Assembly (NCBI GenBank): GCA_002351705.1
Contig: DEHC01000032.1
Coordinates: 1 to 18,362 of the forward strand
DNA length: 18,362 bases
Reading direction: 5' to 3'
From: Gammaproteobacteria bacterium UBA2810
Lineage (GTDB): Bacteria; Pseudomonadota; Gammaproteobacteria; Enterobacterales; Succinivibrionaceae
Shown here one piece after another: positions 7,791 through 13,930 of this stretch. The first letter of the stretch is position 1, and each line of letters opens with the position of its first letter. A model generated the notes under the pieces. That model was not told the DNA's origin. It worked only from the letters and a program-made list of their open reading frames with translations, and ran no database searches. The position numbers were made by a program, and so were the translations under genes.

Positions 7791-9155
7791 TCAGTCAGTC
7801 TCAACGAGCTCGTAGCAGGGAGTGTACTCCTCGCCTCCTAGCTTCATCCTTCCCGAGGCGACAAAGCTCCTGAGGAGGTTGTCCATCTCCGCCATGATCT
7901 GCCTCTCGCCGTGGATCTTGAACGGGCCGTACTTGGCGACTTCCTCACGTCCCTGGTTCTTGACGTTGCCGGCGACGATTCCGGAGAACACCTTGCGGAG
8001 GTTCACGATGAGCTCGCTGTCATGCCCGTCCCGCTTCAGCACGATATTGTCGAGGACCTGGTGCGTTGCCTCGAGGGGCTTCTGCATCTCGGGATCGATA
8101 TGCAGCGTCCAGTTGAACGAGAACGAGTCGCCGCTCGAGATCCTCTGCTGCGTGACGCGCTTCATGCCCTCGGCGCAGATGTCGGCGACGCGCTTCGGAT
8201 CATTGACCACAATCTCGTAATACTGTGACGCGCGGTCGCCCACAGCGGCCCTGATGAAGCGGTCAATGGCCTCGAAGTACCCGCGGCACTCCTCCGGGCC
8301 GGTGAGGACGAGCGGCATCGGCTGCCCGGCGTTCCTCTCGTCCATCTTGAGCCCGAGGAGGAAGAAGAGCTCCTCCGCGGTGCCTGGACCTCCAGGGAAG
8401 ATCACCATGGCGTGGCCGATCCTCGCGAATGCCTCGAGGCGCTTCTCCATGTCTGGGAGTATGCAGAGCTCAGTGACAAAGGGATTGGGCGGCTCGGCCG
8501 CGATGATGGACGGCTCGGTGAGGCCGATGAACCGGTAGTTCCTGTCCCTCTGCAGGAGGTGGCCGAATGTCGCTCCCTTCATGGGGCCTTCCATGGCTCC
8601 GGGCCCGCAGCCGGTGCAGATGTCAAGATGCCTGAGCCCGAGCTGCCTGCCGACCTCTTCGGTGTAGCGGTACTCGCTCTCCCCGATGGAGTGCCCGCCC
8701 CAGCAGACGACGAGGTTCGGCTCGATGCCGGTGCTGAGGACCCCCGCATTCCTGAGCGACCTGAAGATAAGGTTCGTGATGCCGGTGCTCTCATCCATTC
8801 CGGGCGCGCTGGGAGGCAGGGCAGGGAAGGAGTGCATGAAGACTATGTCCCGGAGGACGCTGAAGAGGTGATCCTGTATAGCCTGGATTATCTCGCCGTC
8901 GACAAAGGCGCTTTCCGGGGCGTTGAAAATCTCAAGCTTCACGCCGCGCTCTCGCCTGATGACATTGATGCCGAAGTTGTGGAACTGCTTCAGGAGATCC
9001 TCGGCGCTGTCGGTCACGCTTCCGCAGTTGAGGACGGCAAGGGAGCAGCGCCTGTAAAGATCATAGATTTTTCCGGAGGCCGCGCTTCTCAGCATGTCGA
9101 CCTCTGCCTGCGAGAGCATGCTCATGAGGCCGGTGGGGTTGACATAGGTAATCAT
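7791..9155 (-). CDS. ppnN: PpnN nucleotide 5'-monophosphate nucleosidase (LOG family)
   Basis: Cytoplasmic enzyme that splits purine and pyrimidine nucleoside monophosphates into base and ribose 5-phosphate; in E. coli it is activated by (p)ppGpp in the stringent response. From the ATG at 9155 the product is 454 residues, the same as E. coli PpnN (YgdH). The order is an N-terminal PpnN domain (MLSQAEVDML..., RRERGVKLE), a central Rossmann-like LOG domain with GGHS (153-156), GPGAMEGPMKG (184-194) and the signature PGGPGTAEE (254-262), and a C-terminal domain with SFNW and FSGIVAGNVK. The frame is open 18 codons further upstream, but the ATG at 9155 matches the family start and has GGAG nine bases upstream. 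A single-gene unit, divergent from the small transcript at 9264. Confidence 0.96.
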   Translation of the reverse strand: MITYVNPTGLMSMLSQAEVDMLRSAASGKIYDLYRRCSLAVLNCGSVTDSAEDLLKQFHNFGINVIRRERGVKLEIFNAPESAFVDGEIIQAIQDHLFSVLRDIVFMHSFPALPPSAPGMDESTGITNLIFRSLRNAGVLSTGIEPNLVVCWGGHSIGESEYRYTEEVGRQLGLRHLDICTGCGPGAMEGPMKGATFGHLLQRDRNYRFIGLTEPSIIAAEPPNPFVTELCILPDMEKRLEAFARIGHAMVIFPGGPGTAEELFFLLGLKMDERNAGQPMPLVLTGPEECRGYFEAIDRFIRAAVGDRASQYYEIVVNDPKRVADICAEGMKRVTQQRISSGDSFSFNWTLHIDPEMQKPLEATHQVLDNIVLKRDGHDSELIVNLRKVFSGIVAGNVKNQGREEVAKYGPFKIHGERQIMAEMDNLLRSFVASGRMKLGGEEYTPCYELVETD

Positions 9156-9233
9156 CTGGATTGACTCCGTGCTGCTTTTCGGGATCCCGTCGCGCTGCCG
9201 GTTCTGCAACCTGGCAGTCAGACAGGGCGCTAC

Positions 9234-9239
9234 ATTGTA
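9234..9239 (-). promoter_or_regulatory. Candidate -10 box of ppnN
   Basis: The minus strand reads TACAAT at plus 9234-9239, about 79 bases upstream of the ppnN start codon. No convincing -35 is seen at the right distance, so the promoter would need an activator or an alternative element. Low to moderate support. Confidence 0.3.
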
Positions 9240-9263
9240 GCAGAAGGAGATACCGGAAGAACG

Positions 9264-9292
9264 TTCACAGGTAGCATTTTCAGAAATAAAAA
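9264..9292 (+). promoter_or_regulatory. Sigma-70 promoter of a small plus-strand unit
   Basis: TTCACA at 9264-9269 (five of six to consensus), an exact 17-base spacer, then TAAAAA at 9287-9292 (four of six). RNA would start near 9299. No annotated-size gene follows, so it points to the small unit ending at the terminator at 9631-9651. Confidence 0.5.
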
Positions 9293-9305
9293 TACACCGG
9301 TGTAT
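9292..9305. promoter_or_regulatory. Perfect 14-bp palindrome, operator-like
   Basis: ATACACCGGTGTAT is a perfect inverted repeat centred between 9298 and 9299. It overlaps the end of the predicted -10 box and the start point of the plus-strand promoter, the usual position of a dimeric repressor site. A related inverted repeat, GGTGTG-GTTTA-CACACC, lies at 9388-9404 and shares the ACACCGG half. The regulator is unknown. Confidence 0.5.
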
Positions 9306-9338
9306 GTCAGCCGGTCAGCGGAATTTTCCAGGGGATGA

Positions 9339-9578
9339 ATGAGGCTGCTCAATGTACCTCACTGCATTTGGAGCATTGCCGCACTTTGGTGTGGTTTACA
9401 CACCGGCCGTTTGCAGGCACACTACGAGGCGATGCAGGACGCAGCCGGGCTGCAATTCTGCGGGGCATCACCAAGGTTTTGCCTTTTTGCACGGGAATGG
9501 GCAATGCGCCTGATACCGGCTTTCTGCATTATTCCGGCCGTACGGCTGCGGCAGGAACAGTTAGTGAAACAAGTCTGA
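9339..9578 (+). CDS. Possible small protein (79 residues) or regulatory RNA
   Basis: Between the promoter at 9264-9292 and the terminator at 9631-9651 lies a transcript of about 350 bases. Within it an ORF of 79 residues starts at 9339 with AGGGG four bases upstream; a second in-frame-independent ATG at 9335 touches the Shine-Dalgarno and is less likely. The peptide begins MRLLNVPHCIWSIAALWCGL, a hydrophobic stretch, and is rich in Cys, Trp and Arg; I do not recognise it. The codon pattern is not clearly coding, and the third-position GC bias of the neighbours is weak here. The transcript could equally be a small RNA. The signals at both ends are better supported than the protein itself. Confidence 0.3.
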   Translation: MRLLNVPHCIWSIAALWCGLHTGRLQAHYEAMQDAAGLQFCGASPRFCLFAREWAMRLIPAFCIIPAVRLRQEQLVKQV

Positions 9579-9630
9579 GGGAAAGCCGGCTGGCGGCACT
9601 CCGGTGATTCCGGTTCTTTAATGGGAATCC

Positions 9631-9651
9631 AGCGTGCGCGGCACGTTTTTT
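9631..9651 (+). terminator. Intrinsic terminator of the 9299-9651 unit
   Basis: AGCGTGC at 9631-9637 pairs with GCACGTT at 9641-9647 (one G-T wobble) around a three-base GCG loop, with six T at 9646-9651. No gene in the ordinary size range ends just before it, which is the main reason to infer a small transcript upstream. Confidence 0.6.
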
Positions 9652-9661
9652 CCGGCTCATG

Positions 9662-9688
9662 TCCGGCAGATCATAAAGAACTGCCGGA
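9662..9688. repeat. Inverted repeat in the leader of the frameshifted secreted gene
   Basis: TCCGGCAG at 9662-9669 and CTGCCGGA at 9681-9688 form an eight-base-pair stem with an 11-base AT-rich loop, 23 bases before the ATG at 9711. It has no T run. It may be an operator or an mRNA hairpin that protects or controls the message. Confidence 0.45.
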
Positions 9689-9710
9689 AACTTACAAACA
9701 GGTACTGATT

Positions 9711-10248
9711 ATGAGAAAATTTAATTAATGCAGCAATTGTCTCCTGCCTGCTGGCTTTTGCCGGCACGGCAGCGGCAGCCGGTCAGCAGGGAGGCCAGGG
9801 GGGATGGCAGGATGAGCCGACACCTGCCGGATGGACGCTCAATCAGAAGCAGGGGCTGAATGAGTGGAAGAAGTCTTCCACTGGCAGCATGTTCAGATCA
9901 TATGTTGTCAAAGCTGGGAAGAAAGACAACAAGACCATGGCCGATCTGATTGCCAAGAAGGCCGGCTGTGAGGTCGGTGAGCATGTTGATGAAATGGGCG
10001 GCATAGAGATAGACTGCCCTGGTCCCGGTCAGAATGGCGCAGGCATGAGAATGCTTATGGTTTATGATCAGCGCTACGGCCCAGACTGGGTCTGGATGAA
10101 CGAGTTTATATGCCCGTCTGCTGATATAGAGCAGGTGTGCTATGCAGACTTCGGAGAAATTTTTGAACACAGCCACAATGTTGCAATTATAGTAAACGAC
10201 ATTAGAAATTTCCGAATTGGTGGTCGACAATGCATGCCAATAGGCTAA
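9711..10248 (+). CDS. Exported cysteine-rich protein, out of frame just after its start codon
   Basis: I do not recognise the protein. The ATG at 9711 reads MRKFN and then a TAA stop, while the next frame, entered by skipping one base in the AAAATTTAATT run at 9716-9726, gives a textbook signal peptide: MRKLINAAIVSCLLAFAG then TAAAAG. That frame runs without a stop to 10248, so the full product would be about 178 residues. The mature part is Gly/Gln-rich at first, then carries five cysteines (GCEVG, IDCPG, FICPS, VCYAD, RQCMP), probably disulfide-bonded in the periplasm. The first ATG inside the good frame is at 9889, well past the signal peptide. Possible causes are a recent one-base insertion (a pseudogene), a sequencing error in a homopolymer, or +1 recoding. 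Its AT-richer codons, especially after 10140, differ from the neighbours and suggest acquisition. Confidence 0.65.
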
Positions 10249-10301
10249 TGCCAAACGTCTATCGGAAGAAACTTTTGGCGTTTACTATAAATAGACCGGC
10301 T

Positions 10302-10325
10302 AAAGGCATCGGCTGACGGCCTTTT
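10302..10325 (+). terminator. Likely terminator of the 9711-10248 gene
   Basis: AAAGGC at 10302-10307 pairs with GCCTTT at 10319-10324 around an 11-base loop, ending in TTTT (10322-10325). It lies 54 bases after the stop codon. The stem is short and AU-ended, so termination may be partial. Confidence 0.4.
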
Positions 10326-10334
10326 CAATCATGT

Positions 10335-10379
10335 GCAGGCTGTGGTGAGCCGCCGCCTGCCTCAGTGCCTTGTGCACTG
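10335..10379. repeat. Two adjacent small inverted repeats in the 10249-10777 spacer
   Basis: GCAGGC (10335-10340) with GCCTGC (10355-10360), then CAGTGC (10363-10368) with GCACTG (10374-10379), give two hairpins three bases apart. No T run follows. Apart from these, the terminator at 10302-10325 and the -10 box at 10727, I see nothing in this 529-base spacer that I would call a gene. Confidence 0.4.
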
Positions 10380-10726
10380 TACTGAATTTTGTCCGCGGAA
10401 ACAGAGTCCTTCCTGCGGATTTCAATACCGGTAATTCTCTCCTTTCTTGTCATGTTTTAAGCCCCGACAGGCCTCCGCTGCCTCGGCATGATTTCCAAGC
10501 TCTGTTCTGCGTTCATAGCTGCACATCTGCATCAGGGCGTCAGTCCGGCCGGCAGCCTGCTGAAATTGCATTGCCACATCCAATTGCCCCACGGAAGTCA
10601 GTTCCGCTTCAGAAGCGGCATTTCCCTGGAGCATCTGAAGGATTCCTGATAAGTGAGATACACTCCGGTACTCATACATTAAGCTGGGACCTGACCGGAC
10701 GGACAGGAACTCACCCCGGAGAGGGC

Positions 10727-10732
10727 TATAAT
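10727..10732 (+). promoter_or_regulatory. Perfect -10 box for the 342-residue exported protein
   Basis: TATAAT at 10727-10732 would start RNA near 10739, 39 bases before the ATG at 10778. The -35 region is poor. The leader contains a hairpin, GCCGCA (10745-10750) with TGCGGC (10755-10760), followed by ATTTT and then the Shine-Dalgarno, which could modulate translation or act as a weak attenuator. Confidence 0.45.
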
Positions 10733-10777
10733 TGCCGGCATCCGGCCGCATATCTGCGGCATTTTCCCGGAGGAAGA

Positions 10778-11806
10778 ATGAGGTTCTCTCAATATATTCT
10801 CATCGCGCTTTCTGCAGTGATTTCTTTTTCGGCATCAGCTGCAGATGCTGCACTGTCAGGGCCTGCATCAGTCGGAGACGGCTGGACGCCTGATCCGGAG
10901 GGTTACGCCGATCCCCAGGGCATTGCCTTCACCAAGGGAAAAAGCGATCTGGTCCTCTGTCTGATGTCTGGGGATGTCTCAGAAGGCGCCAGGCGCCGCG
11001 CCGACCGCTCGCTCCTCTCATATTCGGGAGACACCTGCCGGCCGAGGAAGACAAGTCGCGAGGGCAGGACCGTCATTTTCCCCTGCACGACAGGAGGACG
11101 TTTCGCCGGGCGTTTCCTGATGCGCCATGAGTCTGCAGGCTACGACATCATCTTCCCCCTCTCAGTCCCCGGAGAGTTTGCAGGTGAGAATAGAGAGTCT
11201 CTTGTGAGCGCCTGTGAGGGATATTTCTCGGTCATGCGCGAGCATGAGGCGCTCTATCTCGGAGTGGATCTCGAAAATCCTCCGGCATCGGTCGATATCG
11301 GCTACGGGCTCCGCGCTGTCACATCGGAACGGGCCGGGCGGAAGACGGTATTCTCGCCGGAGCCGCACAGCCTCACCCTGATGAAGGGCGGCAGGAAGTT
11401 CACAGTCCGCTTTGCCGGGAACAAGAGCCATGTCGAGGCATTCCTCGACTGCGCCCCTGTCACGGAGAAGGCTGAGTTCATGAAGCGCGACATTGTGATG
11501 GGCTCCTGCGGGAGGCGCAGCGGGACATTCAGAAAGGGCGATCTCTTTGCCTGGTACACAGTCAGCGATGACTTTGTCGTCGAGTTCTCGGATATCTCGA
11601 GGAAGGGGCTCAGGGATCGCGATCTCGCGGCGGCGCTCTCCTTTGTCCTGCCGCTATTCAAGTACGAGCTTGACGCGCGCGCGCTTTATTTCGGGAAGGA
11701 GCCCAGGAGCATCCCTGATATTGACGAGCTCGTCCACGAGCGCCTTGCTATTCTCAAAAAGAGCAAAACTGAAGACGGGAAGACCTCATCATCAGTAAAG
11801 GAGTAA
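10778..11806 (+). CDS. Exported cysteine-containing protein of unknown function
   Basis: I do not recognise this 342-residue protein. It starts with a clear Sec signal peptide, MRFSQYILIALSAVISFSAS, with a likely cut after ASA at 19-21. The mature part has six cysteines (61, 87, 103, 146, 225, 244), an even number that suits disulfides in the periplasm. The pattern GWTPDPEGY, then FPC-x-TGGRFAGRFLM, then SACEGYF resembles by eye GWTLNQKQG, IDCPGPGQNGAGMRMLM and VCYADFGEIF in the smaller exported protein just upstream, so the two may be diverged duplicates. A second, longer region (about 200-315) has no visible match. The frame is open from 10370, but ATG 10778 is chosen because GGAGGA stands four bases before it and the signal peptide begins there. 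The tail is Lys/Ser/Glu-rich. Confidence 0.78.
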   Translation: MRFSQYILIALSAVISFSASAADAALSGPASVGDGWTPDPEGYADPQGIAFTKGKSDLVLCLMSGDVSEGARRRADRSLLSYSGDTCRPRKTSREGRTVIFPCTTGGRFAGRFLMRHESAGYDIIFPLSVPGEFAGENRESLVSACEGYFSVMREHEALYLGVDLENPPASVDIGYGLRAVTSERAGRKTVFSPEPHSLTLMKGGRKFTVRFAGNKSHVEAFLDCAPVTEKAEFMKRDIVMGSCGRRSGTFRKGDLFAWYTVSDDFVVEFSDISRKGLRDRDLAAALSFVLPLFKYELDARALYFGKEPRSIPDIDELVHERLAILKKSKTEDGKTSSSVKE

Positions 11807-11851
11807 TATCAGCGTATTTTTTGAAGGTTCAGCGCTGGGGGAATAGAAAAT

Positions 11852-11879
11852 AAAAAAAGCCCCGGCAAATGCCGGGGCT
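11852..11879 (-). terminator. Strong intrinsic terminator on the minus strand
   Basis: A nine-base-pair perfect GC-rich stem (AGCCCCGGC at 11858-11866, GCCGGGGCT at 11871-11879) with a four-base loop is preceded on the plus strand by seven A (11852-11858), which become the U tract on the minus strand. On the plus strand no T run follows, so it serves a minus-strand gene, the 51-residue ORF at 11921-12076. Confidence 0.9.
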
Positions 11880-11920
11880 GGAGGAAAGTGATGAACAAGT
11901 ATTTCCAATCTGCTGAACAT

Positions 11921-12076
11921 TTAGACCGGATGGCGAGGTAAAAGTTCAATTAAATTTTCATGTTTTTTCTGTAATGATTCATTCTGTGACGGGACTCTCA
12001 AAAATTCCTCAGCAGTCCGGAACTCTGTTCCTGCCTTGCTTGCGGCGCCGTTTGAGCGTGATCTCATACGTACCAT
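11921..12076 (-). CDS. Small basic protein of 51 residues
   Basis: I do not recognise this protein. It starts at the ATG on plus 12074-12076 with AGGGG four bases upstream, reads MVRMRSRSNGAASKAGTEFR, continues through TAEEFLRVPSQNESLQKKHE, and ends ELLPRHPV. The N-terminus is Arg-rich, the middle could form an amphipathic helix, and there is no signal peptide or membrane segment. What makes it credible is its context: the stop codon is 41 bases from a strong minus-strand terminator that has no other gene to serve. It is divergent from nhaP2, whose promoter lies just upstream, so the two start regions share about 100 bases. A small RNA overlapping this ORF is the alternative. Confidence 0.5.
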   Translation of the reverse strand: MVRMRSRSNGAASKAGTEFRTAEEFLRVPSQNESLQKKHENLIELLPRHPV

Positions 12077-12113
12077 TTTTCCCCTGCGGCTGTGCGTTAT
12101 TTAATCATGTTCG

Positions 12114-12122
12114 TGTTACAAT
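12114..12122 (+). promoter_or_regulatory. Extended -10 promoter of nhaP2
   Basis: TGtTACAAT at 12114-12122 is an extended -10 element. RNA would start near 12129, about 52 bases before the TTG start at 12181. No good -35 is seen, as is common with extended -10 promoters. Confidence 0.5.
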
Positions 12123-12180
12123 CCTCTGCTGCCGCAACCATTGAGAGAAACCGTCCTTTCGTCCTGTCCCGGAGAGAGAG

Positions 12181-13818
12181 TTGAACCAGATCCTGATTTT
12201 CTGCGCGCTCATTCTTATTGTCTGTATCCTCGCGCACAAGCTGTCAGACCGCATCGGAGTTCCCGTCCTTATAGCATTCATCGGTATCGGCATGCTCTGC
12301 GGCGTTGACGGGATCCTGAAAATCCCGTTCAACAACTTCGCAATTTCCGAGAACATGGCAACCATAGCGCTCATCTTCATCATGTTCTACGGCGGTTTCT
12401 GCACCAAGTGGGCCACAGCGAGGAAGTCCGCGCTGCCTGCCGTGCTGCTCTCATCGGCGGGAGTCTTCGTCACGGCGCTCGTGACAGGCGTGATAGTCCA
12501 TTTCGTCATAGGGACAGGGTGGCTCTTCAGCTTCCTCATCGGCGCGGTGCTCTCCTCTACCGATGCGGCCTCCGTGTTCTCCATCCTGAGGTCGCGGCAG
12601 TTCAACCTCAAGTTCAACACCTCGCCTCTTCTTGAGGTGGAGAGCGGCTCGAACGACCCGGCAGCCTATCTCATGACCGTCATCTGCATAGCGCTCCTCA
12701 GGCAGGACGAGTCGCTCAACGTTCCCTGGCTTCTCCTGAAGCAGGTGGTGTTCGGCCTCGGCTTCGGCGTCATCATCGGCTTTGCGACCGCATGGATCCT
12801 GCAGCATTTCAACTTCGTGAGCACCGGCCTCTCCGCGGTATTCGTCCTTGCGGTCGCCCTGATCTCATATGCGCTCCCGTCGGTGCTTGACGGCAACGGC
12901 TTCCTCTCGACCTATCTTGCCGGCATCATCATCGGGAACTTCGACATTCCGGACAAGCGCACGCAGGTGAACTTCTTTGACGGCATCACTGACCTGATGC
13001 AGATGATGCTGTTCTTCCTCCTCGGACTGCTCTGCACTCCGTCGAACCTGAACAACGTCCTTGTCCCTGCAGCTGTAGTTGCCTTCGTGATTACCTTTCT
13101 CGCGCGCCCGGCGGCAGTGTTCCTGCTGATGCGCCCGCTCAGGGCGCCCAACAGGCAGATGCTTCTTGTCTCCTGGTGCGGCCTCAGGGGCGCGGCGTCG
13201 ATTGTGTTCGCCATAATGGCCGTGAACAGCGTCCCGCCCTCGGGCATGGAGTTCGACATCTTCTCCATGGTGTTCCTGGTCGTCCTCTTCTCCATCATCA
13301 TCCAGGGCTCGCTCCTTCCGGCTGCAGCGAAGAAACTCGGCATGATCGATACGGAGAACGATGTCATGAAGACCTTCACCGACTACAGCGACAGCATGCC
13401 GGTGAGGTTCATCCAGTTCACCATGCCTGAGGACTACAAGTGGAACGGCAGGGAGGTGAGGAACATCACCCTTCCGCCTGACACCCGTCTGGTGCTCATC
13501 CAGAGGACCGAGAAGAACAAGCTCGGCATAGACGTCGTGCATGACATTGTGCCGCGCCGCAGCACGGTGATAAAGCCCGGCGACAGGCTGACGCTCTCGG
13601 CGAAGTCACCGGTCGGCACGCAGGATGTTGAGCTGACCGAGCGCACTGCCGAGAAATGGCATGACGGCCGCACTGTCGGCGACATTTTCGGCGACAGGAG
13701 CGAGCTCGTGGTGCTTATTGAGCGCGGCATCAGGGTAATCATCCCGAACGGCAACACCGTCGTGAAGACCGGCGACCGGCTGGTCCTTTACAGCCAGTCA
13801 GAAAAGCCCGAGAAATAG
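12181..13818 (+). CDS. nhaP2: NhaP2-type K+/H+ antiporter (CPA1 family) with C-terminal RCK_C domains
   Basis: Inner-membrane antiporter expected to expel K+ (or Na+) in exchange for protons, protecting the cell from alkaline or low-osmolarity stress. The 545 residues give about 12-13 membrane helices (1-385), with the conserved SSTDAAS near 125-131 and ESGSNDP at 154-160. In CPA1 proteins that second motif is usually ESGxNDP, so the ion-binding aspartates are in place. The cytoplasmic tail from about 395 holds two regulator-of-K+-conductance-like stretches: VRNITLPPDTRLVLI to IKPGDRLTL and VGDIFGDRSELVVLI to VKTGDRLVLY. NhaP2 (CvrA) of E. coli and Vibrio has a similar layout. The start is TTG at 12181, with GGAG six bases upstream and no usable ATG nearby. 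It is a single-gene unit ended by the terminator at 13887-13916. Confidence 0.92.
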   Translation: MNQILIFCALILIVCILAHKLSDRIGVPVLIAFIGIGMLCGVDGILKIPFNNFAISENMATIALIFIMFYGGFCTKWATARKSALPAVLLSSAGVFVTALVTGVIVHFVIGTGWLFSFLIGAVLSSTDAASVFSILRSRQFNLKFNTSPLLEVESGSNDPAAYLMTVICIALLRQDESLNVPWLLLKQVVFGLGFGVIIGFATAWILQHFNFVSTGLSAVFVLAVALISYALPSVLDGNGFLSTYLAGIIIGNFDIPDKRTQVNFFDGITDLMQMMLFFLLGLLCTPSNLNNVLVPAAVVAFVITFLARPAAVFLLMRPLRAPNRQMLLVSWCGLRGAASIVFAIMAVNSVPPSGMEFDIFSMVFLVVLFSIIIQGSLLPAAAKKLGMIDTENDVMKTFTDYSDSMPVRFIQFTMPEDYKWNGREVRNITLPPDTRLVLIQRTEKNKLGIDVVHDIVPRRSTVIKPGDRLTLSAKSPVGTQDVELTERTAEKWHDGRTVGDIFGDRSELVVLIERGIRVIIPNGNTVVKTGDRLVLYSQSEKPEK

Positions 13819-13841
13819 CCCGGCCTGCCCGGGCGGGCCGC

Positions 13842-13879
13842 ATCAGGCATTCTTTGGGAAAACTCATCTCATGCCTGAT
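13842..13879. repeat. Nine-base inverted repeat after nhaP2
   Basis: ATCAGGCAT at 13842-13850 and ATGCCTGAT at 13871-13879 are perfect inverse copies with a 20-base spacer. The right arm overlaps the extended -10 of the next gene, so it could be an operator or an mRNA 3' end stabiliser. Confidence 0.5.
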
Positions 13880-13884
13880 AAAAT
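13876..13884 (+). promoter_or_regulatory. Extended -10 promoter of the lipoprotein-marC-pdxH operon
   Basis: TGaTAAAAT at 13876-13884 is an extended -10 element that would start RNA near 13891, 40 bases before the ATG at 13931. The start lies inside the stem of the nhaP2 terminator, so new transcripts would lack the full hairpin and escape it. Confidence 0.4.
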
Positions 13885-13886
13885 CA

Positions 13887-13916
13887 CGCTGTGGAACAGC
13901 TCCACGGCGTTTTTTT
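13887..13916 (+). terminator. Intrinsic terminator of nhaP2
   Basis: CGCTGTGGA at 13887-13895 pairs with TCCACGGCG at 13901-13909 (one T-G wobble) around a five-base loop and runs into seven T at 13910-13916. It is 68 bases after the nhaP2 stop codon and separates it from the operon that follows. Confidence 0.88.
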
Positions 13917-13930
13917 ATTTTCAGGCTCAT

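Noticed and set aside
9716..9723. A AAA TTT run as a programmed -1 slippery heptamer
   Set aside because: The zero-frame phase is wrong for X XXY YYZ, and the shift needed is +1 (or -2), not -1.
10422..10751. 109-codon ORF on the minus strand in the 10249-10777 spacer
   Set aside because: No Shine-Dalgarno before its ATG, no terminator after it, and it overlaps the promoter and leader of the 342-residue protein. It may still be looked at if transcripts are found.
10370..10777. 136-codon in-frame extension of the 342-residue exported protein
   Set aside because: It would place the signal peptide inside the protein and crosses the TATAAT at 10727.
12105..12383. 92-codon minus-strand ORF over the start of nhaP2
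   Set aside because: It is the mirror image of the nhaP2 N-terminus; the shorter ORF at 11921-12076 has much better signals.
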